NCBI GenBank assembly: GCA_905182175.1
Contig: CAJJAT010000008.1
Span: forward strand, 180,973 to 244,972
From: Flavobacteriales bacterium UBA1494
Lineage (GTDB): Bacteria; Bacteroidota; Bacteroidia; Flavobacteriales_E; Vicingaceae
Length of the DNA stretch: 64,000 nt
Direction: 5' to 3'
Each line of letters opens with the position of its first letter. Position 1 is the first letter of the stretch. Under the pieces are notes generated by a model. The model saw nothing but the letters and a program-made list of their open reading frames with translations, had not been told where the DNA came from and ran no database searches. This document shows, piece after piece, positions 47,821 through 56,893 of this stretch. Made by a program: the position numbers and the translations under genes.

Positions 47821-49245
47821 ATGTATACTTTAATGGTTGTCATTTTCATCCTAGGCTACGTAATGATAGCCTTCGAGCACCCCCTGAAAATAGATAAAGC
47901 AGCCCCTGCCCTATTAATTGCCGTTCTTGGCTGGACTGCATATGTTTTTGGTATGGATGAAATTTTAGTGAACAGTGGCACATTCCTAAAATATGTTGAT
48001 GAAACTTATGGCTTAGCGGCTGATTATAAGTTGCAAACTGTCATAACCGAGCATGGGAATCATTTTATTGTGCATGAATTAGCACATCACCTTACACATC
48101 ATTCAGAAATAATTTTCTTTCTTTTAGGAGCAATGACAATTGTAGAATTAATTGATGCACATGAAGGCTTTGCAGTAATTACCGATAGAATTACAACAAA
48201 AAACAAGGTAAAGCTTTTGTGGATCATTTGTATTCTTACCTTCTTCTTCTCTGCAGCGTTAGATAATTTAACTACTTCTATTGTAATGATTTCATTGCTT
48301 AGGAAATTAGTTGCCGATAAAAAAGAACGATGGTTTTTTGCCGGTTTAGTCATCATTGCTGCTAACGCAGGAGGAGCTTGGTCACCTATCGGTGACGTAA
48401 CTACAACAATGCTTTGGATTGGTACTCAAATTTCAGCATTCAATGTAATTACAGAACTTTTTGTGCCAAGTGCAATTTGTATTCTTGTTCCTTTAATATG
48501 GTTATCATTTACTCAAAAAGGCGAAATAGAAAGGCCGGTAATTTCTCAAGAAGCAGAGCACGTGAGAAATAGAACAACACCATTCGAAAGAAATTTAATA
48601 TTCTTTTTGGGTTTGGCGTTATTACTATTCGTGCCAGTTTTCAAAACCGTTACCCATTTACCGCCATACATGGGAATGATGTTTGGTCTTGGTGTATTAT
48701 GGGTAGTAACCGAAGTTATTCACCGACAAAAAAATCACGAAGTAAAATCTGAGTTGTCAGTTATTGGCGTACTTCGAAAAATTGATATTGTTAGTGTCTT
48801 ATTCTTTTTAGGAATTTTAATTGCAATTTCATCGCTACAGTCGGCTGGTCATTTAACAGCAATGGCAAAAATTTTAGACGAAAATATTGGGGACATTTAT
48901 GCAGTAAACATAATAATTGGCTTGCTATCTGCAATCGTAGACAATGTGCCTTTGGTTGCCGCTTCTATGGGTATGTACCCAATTGCCTCACCAGATATGT
49001 TAGAAGCTATGAATGCAGCAGATTCTGCTTATTACATTCATTTTGTACAAGACGGTAACTTTTGGGAATTTCTAGCATATTGTGCAGGTACAGGAGGCTC
49101 AGCACTGATTATTGGGTCTGCCGCCGGAGTTGCAGTTATGGGCATGGAACGTATTGATTTTATATGGTACATGAAGAAAATGAGCTTATTTGCCATTTCA
49201 GGATATCTTGCCGGAGCAGCTTACTATGTTTTGGTAGTTGCATAA
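47821..49245 (+). CDS. nhaD: Na+/H+ antiporter NhaD
   Basis: NhaD exports Na+ in exchange for H+ and belongs to the ion transporter superfamily. At 474 aa it has about thirteen hydrophobic helices. The conserved segments IVELIDAHEGF, FSAALDNLTTSIVMISLLRK, ANAGGAWSPIGDVTTTMLW and LSAIVDNVPLVAASMGMYP contain the paired Asp/Asn half-helices. The early loop (about 80-95) is His-rich (HELAHHLTHH), possibly a pH-sensitive region. It follows gdhA in line and is consistent with a marine or saline habitat. Confidence 0.94.
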   Translation: MYTLMVVIFILGYVMIAFEHPLKIDKAAPALLIAVLGWTAYVFGMDEILVNSGTFLKYVDETYGLAADYKLQTVITEHGNHFIVHELAHHLTHHSEIIFFLLGAMTIVELIDAHEGFAVITDRITTKNKVKLLWIICILTFFFSAALDNLTTSIVMISLLRKLVADKKERWFFAGLVIIAANAGGAWSPIGDVTTTMLWIGTQISAFNVITELFVPSAICILVPLIWLSFTQKGEIERPVISQEAEHVRNRTTPFERNLIFFLGLALLLFVPVFKTVTHLPPYMGMMFGLGVLWVVTEVIHRQKNHEVKSELSVIGVLRKIDIVSVLFFLGILIAISSLQSAGHLTAMAKILDENIGDIYAVNIIIGLLSAIVDNVPLVAASMGMYPIASPDMLEAMNAADSAYYIHFVQDGNFWEFLAYCAGTGGSALIIGSAAGVAVMGMERIDFIWYMKKMSLFAISGYLAGAAYYVLVVA

Positions 49246-49354
49246 CAATTGCAATAAAGCTAACATTTAACTGTTAATAGTTAGCATCTTTAGAAAATAA
49301 GAGAGTGTGCTTTAAGCCTAACTTCGTGCACAATATAATTTCAATAAACTGCTG

Positions 49355-50068
49355 ATGAATTCCATATTAATAGGTCAAATAAATGTTGCTGAACCCATAG
49401 CTGATAGCTTAGCTGTCGAAGTTCCAGTTGAAAAAACACTTTCTATACTAGAGTTAATTACTTCAGGAGGTGTAGGCGGAACAATTATCATGGTGTCACT
49501 TTTTGTGCTTTCTGTCATAGCCGTTTACATATTTGTAGAACGGTACATTACCATTAAGAACGCAGCAAAAGAAGATGAAAATTTCATGAATCAAATCAAA
49601 GACTTCATTCACGATGGAAAGTTAGAAGCAGCAAGGTCGTTGTGCAAAAGCACACCCACTCCCATATCAAGAATGATAGAAAAAGGGGTAAATAGAATAG
49701 GAAAACCCTTAGCTGACATAGCTGCAGCAATAGAAAACACTGGAAAACTTGAATTATTCAAATTAGAAACAAACCTCGCAACCTTAGCAACTATTTCAGG
49801 AGCTGCTCCAATGATTGGTTTCTTGGGAACAGTTATCGGTATGATTTTAGCCTTTCACCAAATGGCTGCAGCAGGTGGAAACATCGACGTGGCTATGCTT
49901 TCAGAAGGCATTTATACTGCTATGGTAACTACCGTTGCCGGATTAGTAGTTGGAATTATAGCATTCATAGGCTATAACTTATTAGTAGCCAAAGTAGAAA
50001 AGGTAGTTTTTAAAATGGAAGCAAGAACTACAGAATTTTTAGATATACTTAATGAACCTGCGAAATAA
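49355..50068 (+). CDS. exbB: MotA/TolQ/ExbB proton channel protein
   Basis: This 237-aa inner-membrane protein is a subunit of the ExbB-ExbD-TonB energy-transducing complex. It has an N-terminal extension, TM1 (about 38-60, VGGTIIMVSLFVLSVIAVYIF), a cytoplasmic domain, and TM2-TM3 with ATISGAAPMIGFLGTVIGMILAF and GIYTAMVTTVAGLVVGIIAF, the ExbB/TolQ signature. Its TAA shares one base with the ATG of exbD. Confidence 0.94.
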   Translation: MNSILIGQINVAEPIADSLAVEVPVEKTLSILELITSGGVGGTIIMVSLFVLSVIAVYIFVERYITIKNAAKEDENFMNQIKDFIHDGKLEAARSLCKSTPTPISRMIEKGVNRIGKPLADIAAAIENTGKLELFKLETNLATLATISGAAPMIGFLGTVIGMILAFHQMAAAGGNIDVAMLSEGIYTAMVTTVAGLVVGIIAFIGYNLLVAKVEKVVFKMEARTTEFLDILNEPAK

Positions 50069-50460
50069 TGGCCTTACGTTCTAGAAATAAAGTAAGTCCC
50101 AATTTTAACATGTCCTCTATGACGGACATTGTTTTTTTGTTGCTTATATTTTTTATGTTGACTTCTACTCTAGTAAGTCCAAATGCTTTAAAATTATTAC
50201 TCCCGAGTAGTTCGAGCAAGACACTTGCTAAACAGACAGTTTCTGTTTCTATTACTAAAGATTTGGACTTCTACATTAATGACGAAAAAGTTGAATTCGA
50301 ATTAATGGAGCCGTTGTTACTTCAAAAAATGGGAAACAATCCCGACAATGCAATTATTCTGCATGTTGATAAAACGGTAGCCATCGAGCAGGCTGTAAAG
50401 GTGATGAACATTGCAAATGAGAATAAATTTAAATTAGTTTTAGCTACTAAATCAAAATGA
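50068..50460 (+). CDS. exbD: biopolymer transport protein ExbD
   Basis: ExbD, 130 aa, has one N-terminal transmembrane helix preceded by NFNMSSMTDIVFLLLIFFMLTS, where the Asp in MTD is the proton-carrying residue, and a periplasmic domain. It is overlapped by exbB upstream and by the tonB-like gene downstream (ATGA), so the three genes should be made in fixed proportion. Confidence 0.94.
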   Translation: MALRSRNKVSPNFNMSSMTDIVFLLLIFFMLTSTLVSPNALKLLLPSSSSKTLAKQTVSVSITKDLDFYINDEKVEFELMEPLLLQKMGNNPDNAIILHVDKTVAIEQAVKVMNIANENKFKLVLATKSK

Positions 50461-51233
50461 GTACTGAACGGTCGGAAAATAAAAATAAGCGAAAAGGCTT
50501 AATAACTACCATTGTGGTGCATGCCGCATTGATGGTTCTTTTTGCGTTTTATGGGCTGACTTACTTAGATCCTCCTCCTGAAGAAGGGGGAATTCCAATC
50601 AATTTTGGAACTTCTGATAACGGAATGATGTCAGATATCCCTGAACCACCAAGTGAATCAATTCCAGAACCAACCCAAGCAGAAAGCGTTGAGGAGATTG
50701 AAGATGTGTTAACCCAGGACACGGAAGACGCAACAGTGCTTAAAGAGAAAAAAGAAGAAGAGAAGCTAGTTGAAGAGAAAATAGTCGAAGAAAAAAAACC
50801 TGAACCAAAACCTAACAGAGCGCTCAGTATGGCCGAGCGTATGAAAAGTAATAATACGACCAAAGGTGGCGGAGATGGAATCACAGGAAAACCTGGGGAT
50901 CAAGGAAAAATAAATGGGGACCAAAATAGTAAAAACTACACAGGCTTGAGCGGTAAAGGTGGCGGCCCTTCTTTCTCATTGAGCGGAAGAAGTATGAAAT
51001 CAACTCCTGAGATTGAGGACAATTCTCAAGATGAGGGAACTGTTGTAGTTGAAATAATTGTTGACAAGTATGGAAAGGTAATAAGAGCTAACGCAGGGGC
51101 TCGAGGATCAAATACAACTAGTCCAATTTTATATAAAAAAGCCACTGAAGCTGCATTAAACACAAAGTTTAGCGCTAATCCAGATGCTGACCAACAAAAA
51201 GGAACGATGACGTTCATTTTCATATTAAATTGA
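50457..51233 (+). CDS. TonB-like energy transducer
   Basis: This 258-aa protein has one N-terminal membrane helix (about 15-37), a Pro/Glu/Lys-rich spacer (about 45-125, EEEKLVEEKIVEEKKPEPKP), a Gly-rich stretch, and a C-terminal domain (about 190-258, VVVEIIVDKYGKVIRANAG to TFIFILN) of the TonB family. With ExbB and ExbD it would pass proton-motive energy to outer-membrane receptors. The TGA overlaps the ATG of folC, which is unusual because folC is unrelated in function. Confidence 0.88.
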   Translation: MSTERSENKNKRKGLITTIVVHAALMVLFAFYGLTYLDPPPEEGGIPINFGTSDNGMMSDIPEPPSESIPEPTQAESVEEIEDVLTQDTEDATVLKEKKEEEKLVEEKIVEEKKPEPKPNRALSMAERMKSNNTTKGGGDGITGKPGDQGKINGDQNSKNYTGLSGKGGGPSFSLSGRSMKSTPEIEDNSQDEGTVVVEIIVDKYGKVIRANAGARGSNTTSPILYKKATEAALNTKFSANPDADQQKGTMTFIFILN

Positions 51234-52456
51234 TGGATTACGATCAGACGCTTGAATTTCTTTTCAAGCAATTACCCATGTATCAAAGAGAAGGTAAAAG
51301 TGCCTTCAAAAAAGACCTTACTAACACGCTCGAACTATGCAGAGTTTTAGACAATCCACATCGAAAGTTCAAGAGTATACACATCGCCGGAACCAATGGA
51401 AAAGGTTCTTCGGCTCATATGCTAGCCTCTATTTTTCAAGAAGCAGGATATAAAACTGGGCTATACACCTCCCCTCACCTTAAAGACTTTAGAGAGAGAG
51501 TTCGAATCAACGGGGAAGTGATTTCTAAGAAAAGCGTAATAGACTTTGTTCGAGAGTACTCAGAAAAGTTCTCCCACATTCAACCGTCCTTCTTTGAATG
51601 GACTGTTTCGTTGGCATTTCATTCCTTTGCCAATGAAAAGGTTGATGTTGCTATCATAGAAACAGGCTTAGGAGGTCGACTAGATTCTACAAACATTATA
51701 ACGCCAGATATTTGTTTAATTACTAACATTGGTTTCGACCATATGGATATGCTGGGCAATACTTTAGAAGCAATAGCAGGAGAAAAGGCCGGGGTTATTA
51801 AGAAGAATATACCCGTGGTAGTTAACAATCATTCAGGAGAAAGGTTAGCTTTTCAAAGCAAAGCAGATTCAGAACAAGCATCCATTATTTTTGGAACTGA
51901 TGTATTGAAAAAAGACCTACCAAGATTCGCATCTGACTTACAAGGAGATTACCAAAAGGAAAATATTCGCGGAGTCTATTTAACCTGCTTAGAAGCCAGA
52001 AAACTTGGTTGGAAGATTACTGACCAAAATATTCAAAAAGGTCTCTTAGGTGTATTTAAAAATACTGCACTACGAGGAAGGTGGGATGTTTTACAAGAGC
52101 GCCCAACTATTATTGCTGATACTGCCCACAATAAAGAAGGTTTAACTGTTGTGCTTCAGCAGTTATTGGAATTGAAAGGTCGCAAGCTTCATTTCGTAAT
52201 TGGTTTTGTAAAAAACAAGGATGTCGTTACTGTTTTGCAGCTTTTCCCTAAACAAGCTGAATACTACTTTTGCCAGGCAAATATTCCTAGGGCTCTGCCA
52301 ATAGAAGAGCTAAAAATTAAAGCGAACAAACTTGGCTACCTTGGCAGATATTTCAATACGGTAAACGAGGCTCTTTTTGCGGCAAAAGAAAACCAACAAC
52401 CGTCTGATATTATATATGTTGGCGGAAGTAATTTTGTGGTTGCAGAAATTATATAA
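51233..52456 (+). CDS. folC: folylpolyglutamate synthase/dihydrofolate synthase
   Basis: FolC adds glutamate to dihydropteroate and folates. This Mur-ligase-like enzyme of about 407 aa has IAGTNGKGSSAHMLASIF (about 50-67), TSPHLKDFRERVRING (about 78-93), ETGLGGRLDSTNII and NIGFDHMDMLGNTLEAIAGEKAGVIK, then the C-terminal domain with DTAHNKEG. The ATG at 51233 overlaps the TonB-like stop and is better than the TTG one codon earlier. A tRNA gene follows about 60 bp downstream. Confidence 0.94.
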   Translation: MDYDQTLEFLFKQLPMYQREGKSAFKKDLTNTLELCRVLDNPHRKFKSIHIAGTNGKGSSAHMLASIFQEAGYKTGLYTSPHLKDFRERVRINGEVISKKSVIDFVREYSEKFSHIQPSFFEWTVSLAFHSFANEKVDVAIIETGLGGRLDSTNIITPDICLITNIGFDHMDMLGNTLEAIAGEKAGVIKKNIPVVVNNHSGERLAFQSKADSEQASIIFGTDVLKKDLPRFASDLQGDYQKENIRGVYLTCLEARKLGWKITDQNIQKGLLGVFKNTALRGRWDVLQERPTIIADTAHNKEGLTVVLQQLLELKGRKLHFVIGFVKNKDVVTVLQLFPKQAEYYFCQANIPRALPIEELKIKANKLGYLGRYFNTVNEALFAAKENQQPSDIIYVGGSNFVVAEII

Positions 52457-52519
52457 TTTTTTTACTAATTCGATTGTCAGTATCTTGAATTCTTGTATAT
52501 TTGCCATCCAAAATTTTTC

Positions 52520-52594
52520 GGGCGATTAGCTCAGTTGGTTCAGAGCACCTCGTTTACACCGAGGGGGTCGGGAGTTCGAATCTCTCATCGCCCA
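52520..52594 (+). tRNA. tRNA-Val (anticodon TAC)
   Basis: This 75-nt cloverleaf has acceptor stem GGGCGAT/ATCGCCC, D-arm TAGCTCAGTTGGTTCAGAGC, anticodon stem-loop CCTCG-TTTACAC-CGAGG with anticodon TAC, T-loop GTTCGAATC and discriminator A. The 3' CCA is not encoded. Confidence 0.95.
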
Positions 52595-52600
52595 CAAAAC

Positions 52601-52632
52601 AAAAGCCTAATACGACAGTGTTAGGCTTTTTC
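52601..52632 (+). terminator. intrinsic terminator after tRNA-Val(TAC)
   Basis: AAAAGCCTAA and TTAGGCTTTTT form a hairpin with a T-run directly after the tRNA. The 180 bp from here to the next tRNA hold no gene that I can support. Confidence 0.8.
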
Positions 52633-52815
52633 ATTTACAAGAATGGAGTTCGCTCCAATTAGGTATGAAAAAAGGCTTTATTCTAGTGTACTGAGAATAG
52701 CTTTTGATTTGGGTACAGTGGCAAATCAAATGAGATGGCATAAAGCAATCTCCTATCGCACGCAGTATCCAGTCTTATTAGATTGGATTTTATTGTATCT
52801 TTATTTTATAAAAAT

Positions 52816-52890
52816 GAGGCATTAGCTCAGTTGGTTCAGAGCACTACCTTGACAGGGTAGGGGTCACTGGTTCGAATCCAGTATGCCTCA
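52816..52890 (+). tRNA. tRNA-Val (anticodon GAC)
   Basis: This 75-nt cloverleaf has acceptor stem GAGGCAT/ATGCCTC, the same D-arm as the preceding tRNA, anticodon stem-loop CTACC-TTGACAG-GGTAG with anticodon GAC, T-loop GTTCGAATC and discriminator A. The 3' CCA is not encoded. Together the two Val tRNAs can read all four GTN codons. Confidence 0.95.
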
Positions 52891-52897
52891 CGATACA

Positions 52898-52931
52898 GGA
52901 CGAGATAATTGAATTATTGTTTCGTCCTTTA
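52898..52931 (+). terminator. probable terminator after tRNA-Val(GAC)
   Basis: AGGACGA pairs with TCGTCCT, and the inner ATAATT/AATTAT can extend the stem; a short T-run follows. Confidence 0.6.
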
Positions 52932-53217
52932 ATTACTCTGCATGAACCTTTACCCCTCGGAATTGGGGGAACAATCTTAGTACATTATGGTCTACAAGCT
53001 TAAATTCCTCCAAAGTAATTGTCAGCTATATGAGGCAATACAAAAAAGGAACTCACACTTCCTTAACCCTTATCGAGCGCCCATACCTTTATGCTAAAGC
53101 CACACTTTTAAACTGTTGACAAATTAAAGGAGTCGGGTGCCTTAAAATTGTTAACGAGTCGTTATTGACTCAAATATTTGACTTTTTTCAAAATGGAATC
53201 TGCATCTTTGAGGTCAT
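52932..53217. other. intergenic region without a supported gene
   Basis: No reading frame, RNA gene or repeat is convincing in this stretch. Near its right end, TTTG at 53177-53180 and CATCTTTG at 53203-53210 make a weak, wide-spaced promoter candidate for the histidine kinase. Confidence 0.5.
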
Positions 53218-54450
53218 ATGAATCGAAAATATCTTTTTATTCTGATTTCGTTTATTGCACTTTTAGCAGTCGTTCTAATTCAAGTAAATTGGATAGTGAA
53301 AAGCGCTGCGCTAAAAGAGGAGCTTTTCAACGAGAAAGCAAAAATTGTACTTTCGAAAGCTTCAGAAGCGATAAGTAAAGACAAAGTAACGTGTAAAAAA
53401 ATTGGAGAAACATTTGAAAGTGACGTGGCTATTGAACTTAGCCAGTTTGAAGTAATAGACTCTCTATTCAATTACTATATGAACTTCTATAAAATTGATA
53501 TGGATTATTCATACAAAATTCTGGCTCCTGAACCACTGATTGTTGACGAAACCTATAAATCAGACAATGTTTTCAATCAAGAATTAATCGAAGGTAATTT
53601 ACCTGCGCACATTCACCTAGAACTTGTTTTTTCCGCTAAACAACAATTTATTTTAGCAGAAATGGGAGTGCTGTTTTTTACTTCCTTAGGATTAATTGCA
53701 GTTGTATTTATCTTCTTCTTCCTTACACTTAAATCCTTGCTAAAAGAAAAAGAATTATCCGAACGAACTACTGAGTTTCTAAACAACATGACGCATGAGT
53801 TTAAAACCCCATTGACCAACATTGGGCTTGCTGCAAAAATGATTCAGAAAAAAGCAATCGTACAAAAAGATTCAAAAATTACTTCGTTTACAAAAATTAT
53901 CCAATTTGAAAAAAACAAACTCAGCATTCAAATAGAACAAGTGTTACGAATGGCAGGAATAGAAAAAGCTGAGATACCCCTGCAGATTGAAACAATCGAT
54001 TTACACCTTACCATTGAAAAAGCCATCAAAATTATGAACCTCCAGTTAGAAGAGAAAGACGGGTTTATTAAACTACAATTAACTGCTCAGAATTCGATAA
54101 TTGAAGGGGACCAAGCTCACCTATTGAACACCCTTTGTAATTTAATTAGCAACGCAATTAAGTACAACCACAATACTCCCCAAGTAACTATTAAAACCGA
54201 CAGCAACCACAACCTATTTACCTGCTCCATTTCTGACAATGGCATTGGAATTGACCAGAGAAATCATATGAAAGTATTTGAAAAGTATTACAGAGTTCAA
54301 AAAGGTAACATTCATGAATGTGAAGGTTTTGGAATTGGTTTAGCCTATGCAAAAAAAATAATGGAACTCCACAGTGGAAATATTTCACTAAAAAGCGAGC
54401 TACAAAGAGGATCTAGCTTTAAACTAACACTGCCCTATGGAGAAGCATAA
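53218..54450 (+). CDS. sensor histidine kinase (HisKA type)
   Basis: This is a 410-aa membrane kinase with TM1 (about 5-25), a periplasmic domain (about 26-145), TM2 (about 147-170), a dimerisation/phosphoacceptor domain with FLNNMTHEFKTPLTNIG (His at about 193) and a HATPase domain with the N box NLISNAIKYN, DNGIGID and GFGIGLAYAKKI. All catalytic motifs look intact. The gene overlaps the next one, a response regulator that is itself degenerate, so the kinase may be orphaned. Confidence 0.92.
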   Translation: MNRKYLFILISFIALLAVVLIQVNWIVKSAALKEELFNEKAKIVLSKASEAISKDKVTCKKIGETFESDVAIELSQFEVIDSLFNYYMNFYKIDMDYSYKILAPEPLIVDETYKSDNVFNQELIEGNLPAHIHLELVFSAKQQFILAEMGVLFFTSLGLIAVVFIFFFLTLKSLLKEKELSERTTEFLNNMTHEFKTPLTNIGLAAKMIQKKAIVQKDSKITSFTKIIQFEKNKLSIQIEQVLRMAGIEKAEIPLQIETIDLHLTIEKAIKIMNLQLEEKDGFIKLQLTAQNSIIEGDQAHLLNTLCNLISNAIKYNHNTPQVTIKTDSNHNLFTCSISDNGIGIDQRNHMKVFEKYYRVQKGNIHECEGFGIGLAYAKKIMELHSGNISLKSELQRGSSFKLTLPYGEA

Positions 54451-55135
54451 CGCAAAATTGTTACTTGCCGAAGACGACCCTAATCTTGGCAGCTTACTGC
54501 AAGAATACTTAACAGTAGAGGGCTTTGAGGTAACCTTAGTGCGAAACGGAGAGGAAGCGCTACAAGCAACTTTAAGACAACAGTATGAGCTCTTCATTTT
54601 TGGCGTGATGATGCAAATTAAAGATGGTTTCAGCTTAGCAGAGCAGATTCGGAAAACAGACAAGACAACGCCACTTATCTACATTACAGCGAAATCACTA
54701 AAATTAGACAAGTTAAAAGGGTATAAAATTGGTGAAGAAGACTATATAACAAAACCGTTTGATGAAGATGAATTAGTCTGGAAAATAAAAGCTCTTTTAC
54801 GCAGAAAAGAGCTAGTTAGCGAAATGGGCACTGTTACAATAGGTACATACACTTTTGATAGAAAAAACCAACAACTAATTTGCAATGAATACTGTAAAAG
54901 AATTACTGAACGAGAATGCGAAATATTAGACCTCCTCATACAAAATCCGAATATAGTCCTGAAAAGAAAAGATTTATTAATAGCGGTTTAGGGTAAGGAC
55001 GATTATTTTTTAGGCAGAAGTTTAGATGTATTCATTACTGAAATCAGAAAATACCTAAAGCTTGACAAAGAAATTAGCATCGAGAATGTTTTTAGAGTAG
55101 GCTTTATATTCAACGTTCCTCAACAAAAAATGTAA
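54437..55135 (+). pseudogene. OmpR-type response regulator, degenerate
   Basis: One frame from ATG 54437 to TAA 55133 encodes a full OmpR-family regulator of about 232 residues, interrupted by TAG at 54989. The stop replaces a Trp: LLIAV-stop-GKDDYFLGRSLDVFITEIRKYL matches the usual WGKDDYF segment of the winged-helix domain, so the recognition helix and wing are cut off. The receiver keeps its acidic pocket (AEDDP) and the Lys in TKPF, but the phosphoacceptor Asp is Gly56 (FIFGVMMQ instead of LDVMMP). Both halves are therefore damaged. It overlaps the intact kinase gene upstream. Confidence 0.85.
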
Positions 55136-55211
55136 CTTTCAACCAAGCCTAATTTGAGTTGTTCCAATAACATTAAATTATTATCTTAACCGAAACTAAA
55201 AAAGCTCACTC

Positions 55212-56882
55212 TTGTCCACTAAAACAATACATTACCTAACCAAAATTATCGATGAGAATTTCCATACCGAAGATGGACGCAATTACAACCAAACAGCAAT
55301 AATTGAAAAATACAAAGGACAATCGAAGCTAAGTACCAAAAGACTAGGAGTACCAAGTTTAAGAGAAGTATATGAGCAAATTTATGAGGGAAGCAACATT
55401 AACCTATCTCATTGTTACATCAAAGATTTTTCTCTAAAAGAGTATAGAACTCAATTTAACTTACCGGATGGCATTTCGGTTCAGCTGATTTCTTTTCAGG
55501 CGGATCACTCTTTCTTTGAAAGCGAATACGGAACAGATTTTTCTTACGCCAACTTTGGAGGGCAGTCTAGTTCTTTTGCGTACACAACATTTTATTTGGG
55601 CCGCGTAAATTTTAATTACACAAGATGTGCCACCAGTCTCAACTTCAACCACTCGGAATTTAATCTTGAAGAGTTAAGTTTAAAATTTGCTGAATTTGAA
55701 GAAGGTGATATTCGTTTCTCAGGAGCGGTATTCAATTGCACAGATGTTCTGTTCACAAATACAAATTTTGGAAAAGGAAATGTGAATTTTCGTCAAGCAA
55801 ATTTTGGGGAAAGCCATGTTAGCTTTCAATATGCCCGGTTTGATAATGGAGATGTTTCGTTTGACAAATCTAAATTTAGAGGAGAATTTATTGACTTTAG
55901 AAAGGTGGAGTTCGGCAACGGTAAGACTGATTTTAAAAGAGTTGATTTTGGCGATGGAAACATAAACTTTTCAGAATCTGATTTCAAGGTAGGGAAAATT
56001 AGCTTCCGCTCCTCTCTTTTTGGCACAGGAAAAAAGAAGTTCGAAAATGTAGATTTTGGTGACAATGATGTGTACTTCGACGGAACTGTTTTTAAGGAGG
56101 GACTGCTTTGTTTCAAAAACTCAACATTCAAATTACTTTCCTTAACAGACTGCAATCTTGGAGGTCACTCTGACTTTAGAGTTAAAAAAGGAGATTTTAT
56201 TGACCTTTCAGATTCTGTCATTAAAGATGTTGTAGATTTTCACGCAGGCACGTCGGACATGTACCTTAAAACCCTGAAGATTGAAGGAATCAAAAACATG
56301 GGTAAATTATTTATTTCATGGAAAAAGAATAACGCATTTCACCTTATTCAATCTCAAAAACTTTCCTCTTTCGAGAGCAAAGCAAATCAATTTCATATTT
56401 TAAAGGAGAGCTTTCACCAAAACGGTAAGTTCAATTCTGAAGACAGCGCTTATGTTGCGTTTAAAAGATATGAAATGGCAGCCGAGCGAAAACAGGGCAA
56501 TGAATTGGGCGGTCTCCATAAACTTAAGACTGAAATTTTTCACTTCTTTAAATGGCTAGTTTTTGACAAAGCGGGTTTATTCGCAACAGCACCGTTACGA
56601 GTATTCGTAAGCATGATCGTTGTGCTAACCTTTTTCTCGTTGTTGTATATTGTTTTGCCCTTCTTTGTCGATGCAGCTATTCTTCCGTCAGTGCAACACA
56701 CAGGAGAGTTGAGTCACGTTGGAACTGCTTTTTATCATAGCGCAATAACATTTTTCACCATTGGTTACGGAGATTTTTTTCCATCGGGCCATATTAGGTG
56801 GCTCTCTGCCGCTGAAGGTTGGGCAGGAGTTTTTTTAATGTCCTACTTTACAGTAGCATTCGTTCGAAAAATATTACGCTGA
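55212..56882 (+). CDS. pentapeptide-type solenoid fused to a two-TM potassium channel
   Basis: This 556-aa protein joins two modules. Residues about 60-330 form a beta-solenoid with repeats of about 11 residues (FGKGNVNFRQA, FGESHVSFQYA, FDNGDVSFDKS, FRGEFIDFRKV, FGNGKTDFKRV). After a linker, two membrane helices (about 462-485 and 530-550) flank a pore loop with the K+ selectivity filter TIGYGDFFPSG. The product would be an inner-membrane potassium channel with a large cytoplasmic sensor. The start is TTG at 55212, with no better ATG nearby. It lies alone, converging on the CPA1 antiporter. Confidence 0.88.
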   Translation: MSTKTIHYLTKIIDENFHTEDGRNYNQTAIIEKYKGQSKLSTKRLGVPSLREVYEQIYEGSNINLSHCYIKDFSLKEYRTQFNLPDGISVQLISFQADHSFFESEYGTDFSYANFGGQSSSFAYTTFYLGRVNFNYTRCATSLNFNHSEFNLEELSLKFAEFEEGDIRFSGAVFNCTDVLFTNTNFGKGNVNFRQANFGESHVSFQYARFDNGDVSFDKSKFRGEFIDFRKVEFGNGKTDFKRVDFGDGNINFSESDFKVGKISFRSSLFGTGKKKFENVDFGDNDVYFDGTVFKEGLLCFKNSTFKLLSLTDCNLGGHSDFRVKKGDFIDLSDSVIKDVVDFHAGTSDMYLKTLKIEGIKNMGKLFISWKKNNAFHLIQSQKLSSFESKANQFHILKESFHQNGKFNSEDSAYVAFKRYEMAAERKQGNELGGLHKLKTEIFHFFKWLVFDKAGLFATAPLRVFVSMIVVLTFFSLLYIVLPFFVDAAILPSVQHTGELSHVGTAFYHSAITFFTIGYGDFFPSGHIRWLSAAEGWAGVFLMSYFTVAFVRKILR

Positions 56883-56893
56883 TTCTATTTTCA

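Noticed and set aside
52643..52825. 60-codon frame between the two tRNA genes
   Set aside because: It runs into the second tRNA and shows no recognisable protein features.
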